Origin: Flavobacteriaceae bacterium
Lineage (GTDB): Bacteria; Bacteroidota; Bacteroidia; Flavobacteriales; Flavobacteriaceae
Assembly (NCBI GenBank): GCA_030590765.1
Contig: JAUVCP010000070.1
Location: 1 to 8,638, forward strand
Direction of reading: 5' to 3'
Length of the DNA: 8,638 bases
In this document: positions 5,773 through 8,638 of the stretch, in pieces
Layout of the letters: each line of letters begins with the position of its first letter
Position numbering within the stretch: the stretch's first letter is position 1
Position numbers and translations under genes: made by a program
Notes under the pieces: generated by a model
Seen by the model: only the letters and a program-made list of their open reading frames with translations
What the model was told of the DNA's origin: nothing
Database searches by the model: none

Positions 5773-6996
5773 ATGAAGACCATTTTTAAAATAGCCTGGA
5801 GAAATATTTGGCGTAATAAAAGGCGTACTTTGATTACGATTGCCTCCATCATGTTTGCCTTATTCTTTGCAATTGTGATGCGAGGTTTTCAAGTTGGTTC
5901 TTATGCCAAAATGAAAGAAAATGCTATTGAATCTTATTCGGGTTATATCCAAATTCATAAAAAGGGATATTGGGATGACAAGAATATCAATAATATTTTT
6001 GAATTTGATCAACAAAAAATTAATGACCTTGAATCTGATCCAAGAATTAATGTTGTAATTCCTAGGCTGGAGTCTTTTGCTTTGGCTTCTTCCGGGGATG
6101 CTACTAAAGGAGTAGCAGTAATGGGAATTTCTCCTGAAAAGGAAAATAATATGACCAAAATAAAATCATATCTACAGAAAGGTGATTTTATTAATGCTGA
6201 TGATAGATCTGTTTTGGTAGCTGAAGAATTAGCTAAATTCTTAAAAATAAATATTAATGATACTTTAGTTTTGTTCTCTTCTGGCTATCACGGAGCAACA
6301 GCTGCAGGATTATTTCATGTGAAAGGGATATTAAAACTACCGATTCCTGAAATGAATAGAAGAACTGTTTATTTATCAATAACAGAAGCTCAAAACTTTT
6401 TTAGTACCGGAGAGCAATTTACTGCTTTAGCATTTGATGTGGATAATTTGGATGATGTAAATAATATTGAACAAGAATTAAGGTTGAGTATTGATCAGGA
6501 TAAATACGAAGTGATGGGTTGGGAAGTAATGAATAAAGAGTTGCTTCAAATGATTGAATCTGATAATGCAGGAGGATTAATAATGATAGCTATTTTATAT
6601 ATGGTAATTGCTTTTGGAATTTTAGGTACTGTTTTAATGATGACCAATGAAAGGATAAGAGAATTTTCAATGATGATCTCTATTGGCATGCAAAAAAAGA
6701 AGTTGATAATGGTAGTTATTCTTGAATTGATCTTTTTAACAATTTTAGGTGTAATTGCCGGTATTATTATTAGTCTGCCACTGATGATCTATTTTTTTTA
6801 TAACCCGATAAAGTTTACAGGTGAAGTAGTAGAAGCGATGAAAGATTTTAATTTTGAACCGATCATGCCTATGAGTATGGATGTGCAAATATTTATATAT
6901 CAGGCAATTGTAATTATGATTATTAGCTTGATTGCAATGTATTATCCAATATTAAAAATATTGAAGTTAAATATTGTAAAAGGCTTAAAATCTTAA
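5773..6996 (+). CDS. FtsX/MacB-type ABC transporter permease (first of pair)
   Basis: This 407-residue permease has the four-helix plan of LolC/LolE and MacB. After IAWRNIWRNKRRT (7-19) comes TM1 (about 19-38), then a large periplasmic domain (about 40-265, MacB_PCD type), and TM2 (267-290), TM3 (311-341) and TM4 (372-394). The cytoplasmic loop NERIREFSMMISIGMQKKK (292-310) between TM2 and TM3 is the coupling helix that contacts the ATPase. The C-terminus YYPILKILKLNIVKGLKS (390-407) follows the FtsX pattern, where YPAxxAxxLxPxEALR is usual, though the terminal PxEALR is weakened. The next gene encodes a paralogue of almost identical length, so the two probably form a heterodimer in the inner membrane with the ATPase. 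The short loop before FHVKGI lacks a visible LolC-style hook. Confidence 0.9.
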   Translation: MKTIFKIAWRNIWRNKRRTLITIASIMFALFFAIVMRGFQVGSYAKMKENAIESYSGYIQIHKKGYWDDKNINNIFEFDQQKINDLESDPRINVVIPRLESFALASSGDATKGVAVMGISPEKENNMTKIKSYLQKGDFINADDRSVLVAEELAKFLKININDTLVLFSSGYHGATAAGLFHVKGILKLPIPEMNRRTVYLSITEAQNFFSTGEQFTALAFDVDNLDDVNNIEQELRLSIDQDKYEVMGWEVMNKELLQMIESDNAGGLIMIAILYMVIAFGILGTVLMMTNERIREFSMMISIGMQKKKLIMVVILELIFLTILGVIAGIIISLPLMIYFFYNPIKFTGEVVEAMKDFNFEPIMPMSMDVQIFIYQAIVIMIISLIAMYYPILKILKLNIVKGLKS

Positions 6997-6999
6997 ATT

Positions 7000-8226
7000 A
7001 TGATGTTATTAAAAATAGCCTGGCGGAACATTTGGAGAAGTAAAACCCGTAGTGCAGTTGTGATCTTTGCAATTGCCTCAGGTTTGGTTGGTGGATTGTT
7101 TGCTTCAGCCTGGATGAGCGGTATGGCAAATCAAAGAGTTGTAAATACATTTTCTATAGAAACAGCTCACATTCAATTACATCATCCGAATTTTGCAGAT
7201 AATTTTGATGTGAAAAATACCATAACATCCACGGAAGATAAATTAACAGAAATATCAAAAATTGAAGGTGTAAAAGCTGTAACGAGCAGATTAAAAGTTT
7301 CAGCAATGGCTGCAACTGCCAATAAAAACATGGGAGTTGTTATTGTAGGTATTAATCCAGAAACTGAAAAGGAAGTTTTTGGTTTGTATAAAAAGGTTGA
7401 TTCTACATCAGGAGATTTCTTTGTATCAAAAAAGAAAAATGCTATTGTAATTTCTAAGGCATTGGCAAAAGAACTCAAAGTAAAAATAAAATCAAAAATA
7501 GTATTAACTTTTCAGGATTATAACGGTAAAATTACTGGTGCAGCTTTTAAGGTGATCGGTATGTTTAAAACAGATAATAATCCCTGGGATAAAATGCATG
7601 TTTTTGTTAGGGATGATGATTTGAGGAAAGTTGTGGAAATTCCGAAAGGACAATGTCATGAAATTGATATTTTACTCAATGATTATGAGCAGGCAAGTGT
7701 AATTTCAGCAGAAATTCAAAAAAAATACCCCGAAATTCTAAGTGAAGATTGGTCTGAAATTCAACCATATTTAAGTTTTATTACTGAATATATGGATATA
7801 TATATGGGCGTATTTATGATCATTATATTGGCTGCTCTTGGATTTGGAATTGTTAATACCATGCTTATGGTAATTTTAGAACGTACCAAAGAATTAGGTA
7901 TGTTAATGGGAATTGGGATGAACAAAAAACGAATTTTTTTGATGATCATGTTTGAAACGATCCTTTTAGCTTTGGTTGGCGCTTTTGTAGGTGAAATTAT
8001 AAGTATGTTCCTGATTAATTATTTTGGTAAAGTTGGTATTAATATTTCATCATTGGCAGAAGGTTTGGAATCAGTTGGGTATAGCGCCATATCTTATCCA
8101 ATGTTAGAGTCTTACAGATATTTACAAATCACAATTTTGGTTATCCTTACAGGAATAGTTGCGTCTATCTATCCTGCTATCAAAGCATTAAAATTAAATC
8201 CTGCTGAGGCGATCAGAACACTATAA
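7000..8226 (+). CDS. FtsX/MacB-type ABC transporter permease (second of pair)
   Basis: This 408-residue protein is a paralogue of the preceding permease, sharing the N-terminal KIAWRNIWRSKTRS pattern and the same membrane plan: TM1 (18-37), a periplasmic domain (about 40-265), TM2 (268-291), TM3 (313-340) and TM4 (374-396). It carries the more canonical FtsX features, with coupling loop LERTKELGMLMGIGMNKKR (293-311) and the C-terminal signature YPAIKALKLNPAEAIRTL (391-408). Two consecutive ATG codons open the gene (7000 and 7003); the second aligns equally well with the paralogue. The gap to the previous gene is 3 bases and to the ATPase gene 20 bases, all within one operon. It likely pairs with the first permease as a LolC/LolE-like heterodimer; a MacB-type exporter is the alternative. 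Confidence 0.92.
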   Translation: MMLLKIAWRNIWRSKTRSAVVIFAIASGLVGGLFASAWMSGMANQRVVNTFSIETAHIQLHHPNFADNFDVKNTITSTEDKLTEISKIEGVKAVTSRLKVSAMAATANKNMGVVIVGINPETEKEVFGLYKKVDSTSGDFFVSKKKNAIVISKALAKELKVKIKSKIVLTFQDYNGKITGAAFKVIGMFKTDNNPWDKMHVFVRDDDLRKVVEIPKGQCHEIDILLNDYEQASVISAEIQKKYPEILSEDWSEIQPYLSFITEYMDIYMGVFMIIILAALGFGIVNTMLMVILERTKELGMLMGIGMNKKRIFLMIMFETILLALVGAFVGEIISMFLINYFGKVGINISSLAEGLESVGYSAISYPMLESYRYLQITILVILTGIVASIYPAIKALKLNPAEAIRTL

Positions 8227-8246
8227 AATTATAAATAAGAAAGACA

Positions 8247-8638
8247 ATGAGTGTTATTAAAGTTAGTAATCTTACAAAAACCTATACCGATACAGAGGTT
8301 CCTGTTCATGCGGTAAACGGAATCGATCTAACATTTGAAAAAGGAGAATTTGCTGCAATTGTAGGGCCGTCAGGATCAGGAAAAACCACGCTATTAAATA
8401 TGATTGGTGGATTGGAAAAATCAACTTCAGGTTCGGTTGAGGTACATGGTCAGGATATTTCTGAACTATCTTCCGGTAAATTGATCGACTTTAGGTTGAA
8501 CAATATAGGATTTGTTTTTCAGGCCTATAATTTAATTCCGGTTTTAACCGCCAAAGAAAATGTTGAATTTATCATGCAACTTCAAAACTGGGATAAAACT
8601 AAAATGAATGAACGAACCATTACCATTTTAGAATCCGT
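8247..8638 (+). CDS. ABC transporter ATPase, MacB/LolD type (3' end outside window)
   Basis: The first 130 residues are visible and the frame is still open at the window edge. The N-terminus IKVSNLTKTYTDTEVPVHAV is typical of MacB/LolD/FtsE-group ATPases, whose extra loop after the first strand reads (V/T)xALxxI. Walker A is GPSGSGKTT (40-48), followed by LLNMIGGLEKSTSGSVEVHG (49-68), and the Q-loop is VFQAYNLIPVLTAKENV (90-106) with Gln92. Signature, Walker B and switch His lie outside. It powers the two FtsX-like permeases immediately upstream. LolD or MacB-like function depends on those permeases and on the LolA-like gene at the start of the operon. A purine-rich AAGAAAG sits a few bases before the ATG. 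Confidence 0.93.
   Translation, partial: MSVIKVSNLTKTYTDTEVPVHAVNGIDLTFEKGEFAAIVGPSGSGKTTLLNMIGGLEKSTSGSVEVHGQDISELSSGKLIDFRLNNIGFVFQAYNLIPVLTAKENVEFIMQLQNWDKTKMNERTITILES

Noticed and set aside
5604..5852. Minus-strand open frame across the LolA-like/permease junction
   Set aside because: It is antisense to two strong genes; its hydrophobic translation comes from AT-rich complementary codons.
7182..7949. Two minus-strand open frames inside the second permease (7182-7478 and 7761-7949)
   Set aside because: Both are antisense to conserved permease sequence and show no family motif.
8618..8630. ACCATTACCATT recurring near the window end, matching the hexanucleotide repeat
   Set aside because: It is only two units, encoding Thr-Ile-Thr-Ile in the ATPase, and is expected by chance in AT-rich coding DNA.

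Overview
The window is AT-rich chromosomal DNA (about one third G+C by eye) from a member of the Bacteroidota, most likely a flavobacterium-like lineage. The evidence is the DUF4136 lipoprotein, the DUF5522 mini-protein with its CCx3CxxC motif, a lipoprotein GH73-LysM glucosaminidase, the absence of clear Shine-Dalgarno sequences, and promoters that fit the Bacteroidota housekeeping pattern (TTTG - about 20 nt - TAnnTTTG). Both window edges cut through genes. I see no mobile element, CRISPR array, tRNA or rRNA, and no gene-free stretch exceeds about 235 bases.

Left part (1-1660): the C-terminal third of an ABC-F translation-factor-type ATPase ends at 591 and converges, across a strong two-way hairpin terminator, on a DUF4136 lipoprotein gene on the minus strand. 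The 233-base gap upstream of that lipoprotein carries a near-consensus sigma-54 (-24/-12) element pointing into it. Next, also on the minus strand, is a tiny DUF5522 gene.

Middle part (1645-3755): three plus-strand genes are packed as an operon. They are a small membrane protein with a gluzincin-like HEKIH...EREAY pattern, a PLP enzyme of the ACC deaminase/D-cysteine desulfhydrase family starting with GTG directly after the previous stop, and a glucosaminidase-LysM lipoprotein overlapping by ATGA. A strong two-way terminator closes the operon. Convergent to it is a secreted, Spy/CpxP-like Met/Lys-rich protein whose C-terminus is an Asn-Gly repeat encoded by a hexanucleotide microsatellite.

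Right part (4360-8638): a TetR regulator, a LolA-like periplasmic protein, two FtsX/MacB-type permeases and the start of a MacB/LolD-type ATPase form one tightly packed operon. Just upstream of the TetR gene, an 18-base near-palindrome overlaps a good Bacteroidota promoter, so the regulator probably represses its own operon. Together these genes look like a dedicated, inducible LolCDE-like machine: the ATPase and the two permeases extract a lipoprotein or lipid from the inner membrane and hand it to the LolA-like carrier. This is the most interesting system in the window. The cargo and inducer cannot be read from the sequence.
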